Part shown: positions 16,467 through 24,521 of the stretch, piece by piece | Numbering within the stretch: the first letter of the stretch is position 1 | Layout: each line of letters starts with the position of its first letter | Assembly: GCA_965197415.1 (NCBI GenBank) | Contig: OZ240207.1 | Location: 1,674,001-1,738,000 of the forward strand | Direction: 5' to 3' | From: DAOUJI01 sp965197415 | GTDB taxonomy: Bacteria; Chloroflexota; Dehalococcoidia; Lucifugimonadales; JAGWBF01 | Length of the DNA stretch: 64,000 nt | Program-made: the position numbers and the translations under genes | The notes under the pieces: generated by a model | What the model was told of the DNA's origin: nothing | What the model saw: the letters and a program-made list of their open reading frames with translations, nothing else | Database searches by the model: none

Positions 16467-17582
16467 ATAACTGAATGGAAATGCATATCCGGGGACTCCC
16501 ACATCGTCGAGCCGCCGGAGGTCTTCGAGGGGCTGTACGAGAAGTTCGGCGAGAAAGCTCCCCGAATCGTCGAAGACCCAGAACGAGGGCATTTGCTCAA
16601 GGTGGGCGCTCGGACCTCTCTTGTGGGGCGGTTCGGCATTGCCGGCAACCGGCTGGACGACCCCAAGACCCACGAGCTGATGAAACAGGGCTATGCCGGA
16701 CTGCGCAAGGGGGTGTTCGACCCCGCCGAGAGGCTGAAGGACCAGGACATCGATGGAGTGGATATGGAAGTAGTCTACCCATCCATGTGCATGGCCGTGT
16801 TCGGCATTGACGACCCCAGAATCGTATCCGCCGCCTTCGGCAGGTACAACGACTGGCTCGCCGAATATTGCGGCCACGCTCCGGACCGGCTGAAAGGCCT
16901 GGCTTGCATCAGCCTTCACGACATTGAAGAGGCGGTCCAGGAGTTGGACAGGGCGGCCAACCAGGGGTTCGTAGGCGTTTCGGTGACCTGCACCCCGCCT
17001 AGAGACAGGCCATTCGGCGACCCCTCCTACGACCCTTTCTGGAGGGCAGCAGAAGAGGCTGGGATGCCGGTGACCATGCACATCTTCACTGGCGCAATCC
17101 CCGGCATGGACCTGCCGGACACCTGGGACCCTATACAGAAGTACGCCCTGGCGCTGTCAGCCGGCGCCGTGACCATCAGTACCCTGATTACGTCGGGTGT
17201 GTGCCACCGCTTCCCCAACCTGAAGTTCGTTCCCACCGAGTGGGAGACCGGCTGGGTCGCCCACTATCTGGAACGGCTGGACCACGCCGCCTACCGCACT
17301 CCGGAGGTGTTGTCTCCGGACCTGGACATGGAACCCAGCGAATATTTCCACCGCCAGTTCTACATGACCTTCGAGGACGACAGGGTTGGCCTCCGCACAG
17401 CCGACATCATCGGCGAGAACAACCTAGTTTGGGGCAGCGACTATCCCCACCACGACTCTATCTGGCCCCACTCCCAGGAAGTCCTGGACAAGACCTTCCT
17501 GGAGGTCCCTGAGGACAAGAGGGCCGATTACCGGCGGAAGATGACCCTGGACAACGTGGTCCGACTGTACAACCTGTCCTAG
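16467..17582 (+). CDS. Amidohydrolase (ACMSD-like metal-dependent hydrolase) with apparent AUA start
   Basis: A TIM-barrel amidohydrolase of the amidohydrolase_2 type (decarboxylases and hydrolases such as ACMSD). The metal-binding DSH motif is encoded at 16494-16502 and lies only ten residues from the apparent start. Later motifs are PVTMHIF, WETGWVAHYLERLDH and VWGSDYPHHDS. The frame has a stop at 16449 and no ATG, GTG or TTG before the DSH motif; the first TTG (16593) would remove it. A GGAGG site at 16456-16460 is six bases from an ATA codon at 16467. So the gene either uses a rare AUA start or carries a start mutation or sequencing change. The product is 371 residues if ATA is used. Confidence 0.8.
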   Translation: MTEWKCISGDSHIVEPPEVFEGLYEKFGEKAPRIVEDPERGHLLKVGARTSLVGRFGIAGNRLDDPKTHELMKQGYAGLRKGVFDPAERLKDQDIDGVDMEVVYPSMCMAVFGIDDPRIVSAAFGRYNDWLAEYCGHAPDRLKGLACISLHDIEEAVQELDRAANQGFVGVSVTCTPPRDRPFGDPSYDPFWRAAEEAGMPVTMHIFTGAIPGMDLPDTWDPIQKYALALSAGAVTISTLITSGVCHRFPNLKFVPTEWETGWVAHYLERLDHAAYRTPEVLSPDLDMEPSEYFHRQFYMTFEDDRVGLRTADIIGENNLVWGSDYPHHDSIWPHSQEVLDKTFLEVPEDKRADYRRKMTLDNVVRLYNLS

Positions 17583-17644
17583 GCTTGGAGTCCCATCACA
17601 ACTGAAGTCACGCCACTGACTCTACCAACCCACGGAGGACTCGA

Positions 17645-18136
17645 ATGGTTGCTCGAGTAGCCGCCGGACTGGCCGCGGCTGCCTTGCTGGCGTCTGCCGT
17701 GGCCGTGGCGTTAGCGGTGACGGCTCTGGTCAACGACCCTCCGGCCCCAGCAGCCCCGACCAAAGACGAGCCCGGAGCCTACACCAAGGCCGTGGTGGAG
17801 GACGCCATACGACGCTACCAGGAGATAGGCCTGGAAGCGTCCATCGAGTACTACAACAACCGGGACAACGTTGACGGCGAATGGTACGTGTTCATCATCA
17901 ACGAGGATGGCTACACCATCGCCCACCACAATCCCATGTTTAGGAACCGCGACCCCAGCCTCAGGGTTGACGCGGCCGGAAAGTTCTACGGAGATGAACT
18001 GCTCGGCGCTACGGAGCAGGGCCGGTGGGTCGACTACGTACTCTTGAACCCGGACACTGGCGGAGAATCCCAGAAACACACGTGGGCGGTCAGACACGAC
18101 GGCCTGTTGTTCGCCTCAGGCTGGTACGAACGCTAG
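17645..18136 (+). CDS. Secreted or anchored single-Cache-domain protein
   Basis: A 163-residue protein with an N-terminal hydrophobic segment (about 4-27, alanine-rich) followed by a proline-rich spacer and a Cache-like sensor fold. The features are KAVVEDAIRRYQEIGLEASIEYYNN, WYVFIINEDGYTIAHH and a GRWVDYVL...TGGESQKHTW segment. Cache domains bind small ligands outside the cell and usually belong to receptors; here no signalling domain is attached, so it may be a free periplasmic-type binding module. A GGAGG site precedes the ATG. It lies 60 bases after the amidohydrolase gene and could be co-transcribed. Confidence 0.8.
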   Translation: MVARVAAGLAAAALLASAVAVALAVTALVNDPPAPAAPTKDEPGAYTKAVVEDAIRRYQEIGLEASIEYYNNRDNVDGEWYVFIINEDGYTIAHHNPMFRNRDPSLRVDAAGKFYGDELLGATEQGRWVDYVLLNPDTGGESQKHTWAVRHDGLLFASGWYER

Positions 18137-18256
18137 CCGGTTTGCCCCGTCAAGTTTCGACCTTTTACGCCTGGGCGGTTCCACACTTGCAACGGCGTTC
18201 GGTTAGCTAGACCCGGCTCGTTCACATCCTGCCTTATGTGTGCACAACGAGCCGAG

Positions 18257-18285
18257 ACGTCAGGACTGAGCGCTACCCCTGACGT
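18257..18285. terminator. Inverted repeat between convergent genes
   Basis: ACGTCAGG (18257-18264) and CCTGACGT (18278-18285) form an 8-bp perfect stem with a 13-base loop in the gap between the Cache-domain gene and the convergent restriction-enzyme gene. There is no T-run, so termination is only a suggestion from position. Confidence 0.4.
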
Positions 18286-18294
18286 ATTGAATAC

Positions 18295-18906
18295 TCACTG
18301 GGTTATTCCGACTAGCACCAAGGGGACCGCAGGAACTCCGCGCCCTTGTCGAAGGATGTTCAACAGATCCCGTTCGTAATAAGGAACTCCCGAGGACATT
18401 TCCCGTTCGAGTTCCTTCATAGGAAGTACCTCGATCCCCACGTCTATGATATCTGACACGAAGAAGCTGAGATGCTTTACGAACAGATCGTGTGCGACAA
18501 AAGCATACTTGCCGAATTGGACCTCCACCGCGACGCGGTCCTTAACAAAGTCGGTCTGGTTGTAAGACATTATAGGCGTCTGTCCTGCTTCCTCGATGGC
18601 TTGTTTCTGGTCGTTTTCTGACAAGCCATAGATGCCTCGCAAGAGCTTCTCATCGGCAGTTACCCAGAAGGTACTCCGGCGTTCGGTCCACCCGAGGGCC
18701 CGAAATCCATCTTTGAATGCTTTGTTCATGTCGGTGGGAGAGAATAGGGTCTGGCCTTGCATCGTTCGTTCCTTTGAAACCTTAGTACGACAAGCATAGG
18801 CGTCGACTGCGGCTATTACGTCTTGCACTTCCTCCCACAGATGCTTCCGGTGAACGAGCAAGTATTCTTCACCGTTAAGGTGTGAATAGCGAGCCTTGAT
18901 CTGCAT
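18295..18906 (-). CDS. BstYI/BglII-type restriction endonuclease
   Basis: A 203-residue type II restriction enzyme of the BglII/BstYI fold. The length equals that of BstYI, and the sequence tracks it: KARYSHLNGEEYL at the N-terminus, YNQTDFVKDRVAVEVQFGKY with the D...E-V-Q catalytic set, IDVGIEVLPMKEL, EMSSGVPYYE and RQGRGVPAVPLVLVGI. By homology it should cut at RGATCY or a subset. A longer frame to 19002 runs into the methyltransferase gene, but the ATG at 18906 shares its A with the methyltransferase TGA stop, a typical translational-coupling arrangement. GC is lower than that of flanking genes. Confidence 0.93.
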   Translation of the reverse strand: MQIKARYSHLNGEEYLLVHRKHLWEEVQDVIAAVDAYACRTKVSKERTMQGQTLFSPTDMNKAFKDGFRALGWTERRSTFWVTADEKLLRGIYGLSENDQKQAIEEAGQTPIMSYNQTDFVKDRVAVEVQFGKYAFVAHDLFVKHLSFFVSDIIDVGIEVLPMKELEREMSSGVPYYERDLLNILRQGRGVPAVPLVLVGITQ

Positions 18907-19844
18907 CAATGTCCGCCATTGGGCTTTAGAGGGTCGTAGATAGGCTTCCCCATTGGGCGGGTACGGAGATTGCCTGTACCCAGTTGGCTCACTCGTTGCC
19001 AAGCAATATCCACGTACTCCTGAACTATGTCACATCCGTAAGCGACACGGTCACGCATAAGAGCAGCAATCACAGATGAACCGACTCCCATATAGGGATC
19101 GAATATTGCATCTTCAGCATTCGTCATGGAAAGGACGAGCCGTTCGACGAGTTCGACAGGGAATTGACAGGGATGAATCGTTTTCTCTGGATGATTGTTT
19201 TTTACATTCGGGAATTCCCATACGTCGCTCGGGTTCTTTCCTTTGGGGTTTCCCGACAACTTGCCAATGTTGGGTCCTTTGAAGTGGCGCTTACTTGGGT
19301 ACTTAGAGGGAACCCTGATTGAGTCCAGGTTCCATGTGTAGTCGTCGTTTTTCGTCCACCAGTTGATGGTCTCGTACCGCCCGGACAAACGTCTAGTAGA
19401 GTGCAAACCGTGTCCGAAGTGCCAGACTATCCGGTTCCGTAGCTTGAGCCCCTGATTTCGAAATACAGGGTAAAGGACCGCATCGAGCGGCACGATTTCT
19501 CCATTGTCGACGTAGTTACCGACCTGCCAGCAGATCGACCCTTGCGGATGGAGTACTCGCACACACTCCTCTATTACGCGCTCCTGAGTCCTGAGGTAAT
19601 CGTTGAGTGAAGTCTTGGATTCGTAGCTCTTACCAAGATTGTAGGGAGGCGAAGTCACAACCAGCTTCATCAGACCATCAGGAAGCTTCCTCATGAAGGT
19701 GAGGTTGTCTTCGCAGGCCAGCACTACGTGGTCGTTGGCAACCACCCGCCAATCCTGTGGCTCCAGCGAACTCAATGCCGACATCCCTGACGTTTCTACC
19801 AATAGAGGTTGATATCTCTCCCCACTATGCACCCCATCTTCCAT
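18906..19844 (-). CDS. DNA modification methyltransferase of the BstYI/BglII-like system
   Basis: A 312-residue DNA methyltransferase with the catalytic motif TSPPYN near residue 65 ahead of the AdoMet motif FDPYMGVGSS near 255, which is the beta-class order. N4-cytosine and N6-adenine enzymes share this layout; BglII-type partners are generally N4-cytosine. The protein would protect host DNA from the enzyme encoded next to it. The chosen ATG (19844) has GGTGAG upstream; a TTG eight codons earlier is also open. The stop overlaps the endonuclease start by one base. There is no small controller gene nearby. The pair looks intact. Confidence 0.92.
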   Translation of the reverse strand: MEDGVHSGERYQPLLVETSGMSALSSLEPQDWRVVANDHVVLACEDNLTFMRKLPDGLMKLVVTSPPYNLGKSYESKTSLNDYLRTQERVIEECVRVLHPQGSICWQVGNYVDNGEIVPLDAVLYPVFRNQGLKLRNRIVWHFGHGLHSTRRLSGRYETINWWTKNDDYTWNLDSIRVPSKYPSKRHFKGPNIGKLSGNPKGKNPSDVWEFPNVKNNHPEKTIHPCQFPVELVERLVLSMTNAEDAIFDPYMGVGSSVIAALMRDRVAYGCDIVQEYVDIAWQRVSQLGTGNLRTRPMGKPIYDPLKPNGGH

Positions 19845-19941
19845 TGTCTCACCGCCACCCTGAATCAACTCTCTGTTCGTCAGTATGACCTGATGTGAGC
19901 GAAGCCGCTACCAGGCGGTGTCATGAGCACCCTGCGCTGAG

Positions 19942-20712
19942 CTAGTTCCCCAGCTTGGCCACTTCGGCCATATACTCAGTTGCGCCCCGGCCCAGCCAGG
20001 GTTGCCAGGGCGACAGCATGAAACGCACTCCCTTGTCGTACATGGCCCCGACATTTTCCGTGGTTATGACGTGGCCCGCCACTTTGCCCGCGTCCACGAT
20101 GGTGGATATTCCCCGGTCGATGGCCTCGGCCACGGGAGCCGGGGCGGGCTCCCGCCCGAACCTCCAGATGATGCCCATGCTGGCGCCCAGGTCTGCAGGG
20201 GCGACCATGAACACGTCTATGTGTTCCACAGTGAGTATCTCCGGCAAGTTGTCGATGGCCTCTATATCCTCGATGAACGCCACCGTCAGGGTCTTTTCGT
20301 TGGCCTCGGCGTGGTAGTCGGTGACGCCGAAGGACTGGCGGCCTCCCCCCATGCCCCTGTATCCCATGGGGGCGTATTTTGCGGACTTGGCCATGTGCTC
20401 AGCCTCGGCTTTGGTCCGCACGTGGGGCACTGCGATTCCGGTGCATCCGGCGTCCAGGGTCCGAGTAATCAGGGCCGTGTCGTTGTTCATCACACGGCAT
20501 ATCGACGTCATTCCCCAAAGGTCGCATGCCCTGGACTGGTGGGTTACTTGGTCCCAGGTGGTGGGGGCATGCTCCGTCTCAATCCACATCCCATCGAATC
20601 CGAATTGGCCCAGGAACTCGATGGTGTCCGGGTCATTCAAGCCCACAGCCACCGTGGCAACTTGCCCCTGCTCAAGTTTGGTCTTAACTCTGTTTTCCCT
20701 CATTCCAGGCAT
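19942..20712 (-). CDS. HpcH/HpaI aldolase family protein
   Basis: A 256-residue class II aldolase-like protein that cleaves or forms 2-oxo-acid aldols such as 4-hydroxy-2-oxoheptanedioate. Key family positions are visible: IETEHAPTTW (base histidine), CRVMNND (arginine), AFIEDIEAIDNL (metal glutamate) and MVAPADLGASMG (metal aspartate). The ATG at 20712 has GGAGGAGG upstream. The preceding gene on the same strand is a hydroxyisobutyrate-type dehydrogenase 46 bases away, so the two probably act in one breakdown route for a hydroxy or oxo acid. Confidence 0.9.
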   Translation of the reverse strand: MPGMRENRVKTKLEQGQVATVAVGLNDPDTIEFLGQFGFDGMWIETEHAPTTWDQVTHQSRACDLWGMTSICRVMNNDTALITRTLDAGCTGIAVPHVRTKAEAEHMAKSAKYAPMGYRGMGGGRQSFGVTDYHAEANEKTLTVAFIEDIEAIDNLPEILTVEHIDVFMVAPADLGASMGIIWRFGREPAPAPVAEAIDRGISTIVDAGKVAGHVITTENVGAMYDKGVRFMLSPWQPWLGRGATEYMAEVAKLGN

Positions 20713-20758
20713 GGTCCGCCTCCTCCGACTATCGGCTGTCCTCTGGGTTTCGGCTCGA

Positions 20759-21712
20759 CTATTGTGTCTCAGGATGCGTGGTGATGAACTTGGCCGCCTT
20801 TTCCGGGTCCACGTTGGGAGCGCGGACCTCCACTCCAGCTTTCTCTTCCTGAAGCCTGAACAGTACCGACGAGTCCTCCCTCAACCAGCCCCGGTTGATT
20901 CCCTCTATGACTTGCTGCTCACCAAGGTTGGCTATGGGCAGAGGCACGCTGAAATCCCGGCCAAGCTCGGTGGCCAGGGAGATGTCCTTGATCGAGATGG
21001 AGAGGTCGGCTGTGGGCGGGTCGTTGTCCTGTAAAAGGACCTTCTTCGGAAAGTCATAGTGTATAAAACTGGCCCGTCCCAGGGCGCCGCGGCGGACGGC
21101 CTCCCACAACGATTCCGCGTCCACGCCGGCCTTCACGCCCAGGGTCATCCCCTCTTCGAAGGCCAAACGCACTCCCCGGCTAATCATGTTGTGGACCAGC
21201 TTGGCTACGCAACCGCAGCCTATACCCCCCACATAGAAGACCTTGTCACCGAAGGAGTCCAGCAGCGGCTTGACCTTTTCGTACACCTCCGGGTCTCCTC
21301 CCACCATCACTGCGAGGTTGCCAGAGGCAGCCCCGTCCTTGCCTCCGCTTACCGGAGCGTCCAGAAGGTGGGCGCCCTTTTCTCGAAACTTGGGTTCAGT
21401 CTCCCGGATCAACGAAGGCCGGTTGGTTGTCAGGTCCAAGTAAATGGAACCGGGAGTAATCCCGTTCAGGATTCCCTCCGGGCCCAACGCGACCTGCTCC
21501 ATCTCCTTCGGCCCAGGGACGGACGTCAGGACGACATCGCTGCGGGCCGCCACGTCGGCGGGAGAACTGCCCAGGGACGCTCCCCGCTCCAGGTAGGGCT
21601 TTGTGGCTTCCTCTCGGATGTCGTATACGACCATCGGGTATCCCGCCTTCTGGATGTTGGCGGCCATGCCGGAACCCATGTTGCCCAAGCCAATGAAACC
21701 TACACGCTCCAT
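20759..21712 (-). CDS. 3-hydroxyisobutyrate dehydrogenase-family oxidoreductase
   Basis: A 317-residue beta-hydroxyacid dehydrogenase. The N-terminal GFIGLGNMGSGMAANI Rossmann motif binds NAD(P), with YDI after the second strand. The substrate motif DAPVSGGKDGA and the catalytic lysine in the CGCVAKLVHNM segment are present. Members oxidise 3-hydroxyisobutyrate, tartronate semialdehyde, 2-hydroxymethylglutarate or related acids; the aldolase gene downstream fits the tartronate-semialdehyde kind of pathway but does not prove it. An AAGGAGG site precedes the ATG. The C-terminal extension (about 290-317) is not typical and has no recognised motif. Confidence 0.9.
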   Translation of the reverse strand: MERVGFIGLGNMGSGMAANIQKAGYPMVVYDIREEATKPYLERGASLGSSPADVAARSDVVLTSVPGPKEMEQVALGPEGILNGITPGSIYLDLTTNRPSLIRETEPKFREKGAHLLDAPVSGGKDGAASGNLAVMVGGDPEVYEKVKPLLDSFGDKVFYVGGIGCGCVAKLVHNMISRGVRLAFEEGMTLGVKAGVDAESLWEAVRRGALGRASFIHYDFPKKVLLQDNDPPTADLSISIKDISLATELGRDFSVPLPIANLGEQQVIEGINRGWLREDSSVLFRLQEEKAGVEVRAPNVDPEKAAKFITTHPETQ

Positions 21713-21731
21713 GTTTGCCCTCCTTATCAGA

Positions 21732-22391
21732 TCAGCAGGGTTGGGGTGAGCCGGCTTTGACTTTGGCCCAACTCCTCAGCGATTGTGCGAACCTTTTGCC
21801 GATATCTCCTCGCCCCTCTACAACGCTCGCGAACTCCTCAAAGGTGATGACCTTTTTGCTTCCGTCTGGTTCAGGCAATATGTAGATGACCTCAGGCTTA
21901 AGGTCCTCACCAATGATTTCGATGCAATCAATCAGCTCGTATACGCCATTAGAGTTACTACTAAACATTACCGTGCAAAGTTCTGGGGGCATCTTGATGA
22001 GCTTTAGGTCTTCAAGGCGTTGTAACAGATGGAAATACTTCTGACGAATTGGCCTTTTGTTATGCTTGGCCATTAACGTCATATCGTTAAGGATACAACT
22101 TAGGCCTTTCTGGGCGGCCTCAGCAAGGTCTTTAGATTGCTGCCAGCCTAGAGAATTCATGTCAGTTTTGAGTTCTATGAAGTAAGCGCATTTCCTGTCT
22201 GCTGTCAGGGCGAAAAAGTCAGCCTTAGGAGACCTATTGCTGTCGTCAGCCTTTTTGTATGGGAACTCTGGAATTACCACTGGGTGAATAGGCCCGCCAC
22301 AACTCTCCAACACGTCCGGCAGGAATTGCCTGAAGAATGGTGATGTACGGTTTTCAAGCGGGAAACCCGCGAGATGACGATCCTTGTCCAT
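21732..22391 (-). CDS. Uncharacterised PD-(D/E)XK-like protein
   Basis: A 219-residue protein not recognised at family level. The segment SPKADFFALTADRKCAYFIELKTD carries a PD-(D/E)XK pattern, with Asp58, Glu73 and Lys75 as likely metal and catalytic residues of a restriction-nuclease-like fold. The rest is mixed alpha/beta with no membrane segment. GC is lower than that of both neighbours. The frame extends 13 codons upstream of the ATG without a canonical start, and the only strong AGGAGG lies at about 22430-22437, 38 bases before the ATG, so the true N-terminus is uncertain. It separates two catabolic genes, suggesting insertion. Confidence 0.6.
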   Translation of the reverse strand: MDKDRHLAGFPLENRTSPFFRQFLPDVLESCGGPIHPVVIPEFPYKKADDSNRSPKADFFALTADRKCAYFIELKTDMNSLGWQQSKDLAEAAQKGLSCILNDMTLMAKHNKRPIRQKYFHLLQRLEDLKLIKMPPELCTVMFSSNSNGVYELIDCIEIIGEDLKPEVIYILPEPDGSKKVITFEEFASVVEGRGDIGKRFAQSLRSWAKVKAGSPQPC

Positions 22392-22458
22392 CTGGTCGAA
22401 GATGTCACCAATGATTGGGTCGGTGATAACTCCTCCTTGCCAGAGTTAAGCTAGGGCG

Positions 22459-23070
22459 CTAATTCGTGCCCAACTCCTTCATCTTGTCCCGGATGACGTT
22501 GAATGCACGCGGACGGTTCGCTGCTGGCCGCTGCCTGCCGGTAGCCCGTTCGTTCGGGGCACGAATGTCGGGGACTGTGTCTATGCGAATAAGCGAAGGC
22601 CCTGGCGTGCTGAGCACCTCTTCCGCCCGGTTGGTAAACTCCTCCAGGTCGGTGAAGTCGTAGGTGTTGGCGTAGCCCGCTCCGTCGGCCATCTCGGTGA
22701 AGGATGAAGTGCCGGCTCCGGGAGTGCTTTGTCCCCCGGTGGTGGCGTACACGCCATTGTCCACTACGAAGTGGTAGAGGTTTTGCGGGGCCTTGTTGGC
22801 CACAGTGACCAGGGTCCCCAGGTTCATCAGCAGGCCCCCGTCGCCGTCCAGCAAGATGACTTTGGTGTCCGGCTGGGCCAGGGCCAGGCCCAACCCGAAA
22901 GAAGACACCTTTCCCATGGCGCTGGGAATGAACGCGGAGTCCAGGGGAATGACCCGGTTGTCGTTTCCCGTGGTTTCAGGCCACCGGATCGCGATCCTCA
23001 TGGAGGTTATTACGACAGCGTCGCCCCGGATGCCATCCAATACGCGAATAAGGTCGTTCTGGTCAATCAT
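22459..23070 (-). CDS. TPP-binding subunit of a 2-oxoacid decarboxylase-like enzyme
   Basis: A 203-residue protein covering only the TPP-binding domain. The motif LLDGDGGLLMNLGTL...VVDNGVY is the GDG...N diphosphate-magnesium site. It resembles the beta chain of sulfopyruvate or phosphonopyruvate decarboxylases, which need a separate alpha (PYR) chain. No PYR-domain gene is found in this window, so the partner must be elsewhere or lost. The start at 23070 has GGGAGGAG upstream; a longer frame to 23118 does not. The enolase-superfamily gene lies divergently, 179 bases away. Confidence 0.85.
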   Translation of the reverse strand: MIDQNDLIRVLDGIRGDAVVITSMRIAIRWPETTGNDNRVIPLDSAFIPSAMGKVSSFGLGLALAQPDTKVILLDGDGGLLMNLGTLVTVANKAPQNLYHFVVDNGVYATTGGQSTPGAGTSSFTEMADGAGYANTYDFTDLEEFTNRAEEVLSTPGPSLIRIDTVPDIRAPNERATGRQRPAANRPRAFNVIRDKMKELGTN

Positions 23071-23249
23071 GGCGTCTCCTCCCTTTAGTCGATGTGGAAA
23101 AAAGCTTGGGGATGGCATATTCTAGCACATCAAACGCGTCATCCGGCCCGCATTGTCCGGGTTCGAGACAAGGCCCTCTGCCGCTGTCGTTGACCTTGTG
23201 AACCCTCTCACCAGGACCTATGGAAGCCGCCCGAAGGATAGGAGCCGCC

Positions 23250-24434
23250 ATGAAAATCACCGACGTCAGGGCCCAACTGCTTAAACCAACCCCCGACAGC
23301 TCCGAGTGGTTCGGAAGCTGGCTGCTGGTGTTGGTGGACACCGATGAAGGCGTGACGGGCATTGGCGAGGCCAGCAACACTCCCGGAGCGGGGAGCTTTA
23401 TCCTCGCCGACGCCGTGGACTGGGCGAAGGACAGCGTGGTGGGGGAGGACCCCGCCGACATAGACCGGCTGTGGAACAAATTATTCCGACGCTTCTCCTA
23501 TATGGGCAGCCGGGGCATGGCCACCTGCCTGATTTCGGGCATAGACATTGCCCTCTGGGACATCAAGGGCAAGACATTAGGCAGACCCATATATGACCTT
23601 CTAGGAGGCCGTTTCAGGGACGGAGTTCCCCTGTACGCCAACACCTGGTTCCGCGGCTGCCAGTCTCCCGAGGACTACGCCCTGGCCGCTAAACACGTCG
23701 TGGAACTGGGGTACACCTCCATGAAGATGGACCCCTTTCTGGAAATGCGCCCCCACCATTCGGCGGTGGAAGGGGCCATTGGACCGTCAGAGCCGTCAGG
23801 TTACGTGAACGGAGTCATTTCACCCCAGGGCGAGCAGCAGGGCCTGGACATCACGGCAGCGGTGAGAGAGGCCGTGGGGCCCCACGTGGACATCCTCATA
23901 GACGCCCACGGCCATTACAACGTGGCCTCCGCCATACGCATCGGCAGGCGGTTGGAGCCTTACAACATCGGCTGGTACGAAGAGCCTGTGCCCCCTGAAA
24001 GCCTGACTGCGCTGAAACAGGTCCGGGATTCAGTCAACGTCCCCATTTCAGTAGGAGAACGACTCTTCGGGCGCTTCGATGTCGCTCCCATCGTGGAGAG
24101 CCGACTGGCCGACTACGTGATGCAGGACGTGTGCTGGTCCGGCGGAATCAGCGAGATGCGCAAGACGGCCCACTTGCTCGAGACTCACTACGTCCCCATC
24201 AGCCCCCACACGGTCCTGGGTCCCATACAGCTACTGGCCGCAGCCCATGCGATGATGACGGTTCCCAACCTCTACCGGGTGGAGTTTTCTCTGTCGGGGT
24301 TGGAGACGTACAACCAGATGTTGGATAAGCCGCTGGACATCAGGGATGGTGTCCTGCATCTGCCCGAGGCACCGGGTCTCGGTTACGGACTCAACGACGA
24401 TTTCATCAAGTCCCACGCAATAGAACGCCGCTGA
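23250..24434 (+). CDS. Mandelate racemase/muconate lactonizing enzyme (enolase superfamily) protein
   Basis: A 394-residue acid-sugar dehydratase- or racemase-like enzyme. The N-terminal capping domain ends at ALWDIKGKTLGRPIYDLLGG. The barrel carries a KMDPF strand-2 motif, the metal ligands in LIDAHGHY, WYEEPVPPE and VGERLFGRF, and a late ISPHTVLGP histidine. A K-x-D at strand 2 and a strand-3 histidine resemble galactonate- or mannonate-type dehydratases more than muconate cycloisomerase. The ATG at 23250 has GGAG five bases upstream; ten more codons are open upstream. Enolase-superfamily expansion is a known mark of SAR202. Confidence 0.9.
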   Translation: MKITDVRAQLLKPTPDSSEWFGSWLLVLVDTDEGVTGIGEASNTPGAGSFILADAVDWAKDSVVGEDPADIDRLWNKLFRRFSYMGSRGMATCLISGIDIALWDIKGKTLGRPIYDLLGGRFRDGVPLYANTWFRGCQSPEDYALAAKHVVELGYTSMKMDPFLEMRPHHSAVEGAIGPSEPSGYVNGVISPQGEQQGLDITAAVREAVGPHVDILIDAHGHYNVASAIRIGRRLEPYNIGWYEEPVPPESLTALKQVRDSVNVPISVGERLFGRFDVAPIVESRLADYVMQDVCWSGGISEMRKTAHLLETHYVPISPHTVLGPIQLLAAAHAMMTVPNLYRVEFSLSGLETYNQMLDKPLDIRDGVLHLPEAPGLGYGLNDDFIKSHAIERR

Positions 24435-24479
24435 TCCACCAGGCTCCTTGGGTTCCTCCCCGGGTAACCTTTGCGTAAC

Positions 24480-24513
24480 TCCCTCTCCCCCTGGGAGAGG
24501 GCTGGGGTGAGGG
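24480..24513. repeat. Repeat family B copy
   Basis: The copy reads CCCTCTCCCC-CTGGGAGAGGG with a CTGGGGTGAGGG tail and lies between the convergent enolase-superfamily gene and jag. It may double as a terminator for one of them. Confidence 0.7.
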
Positions 24514-24521
24514 CGTTTACC

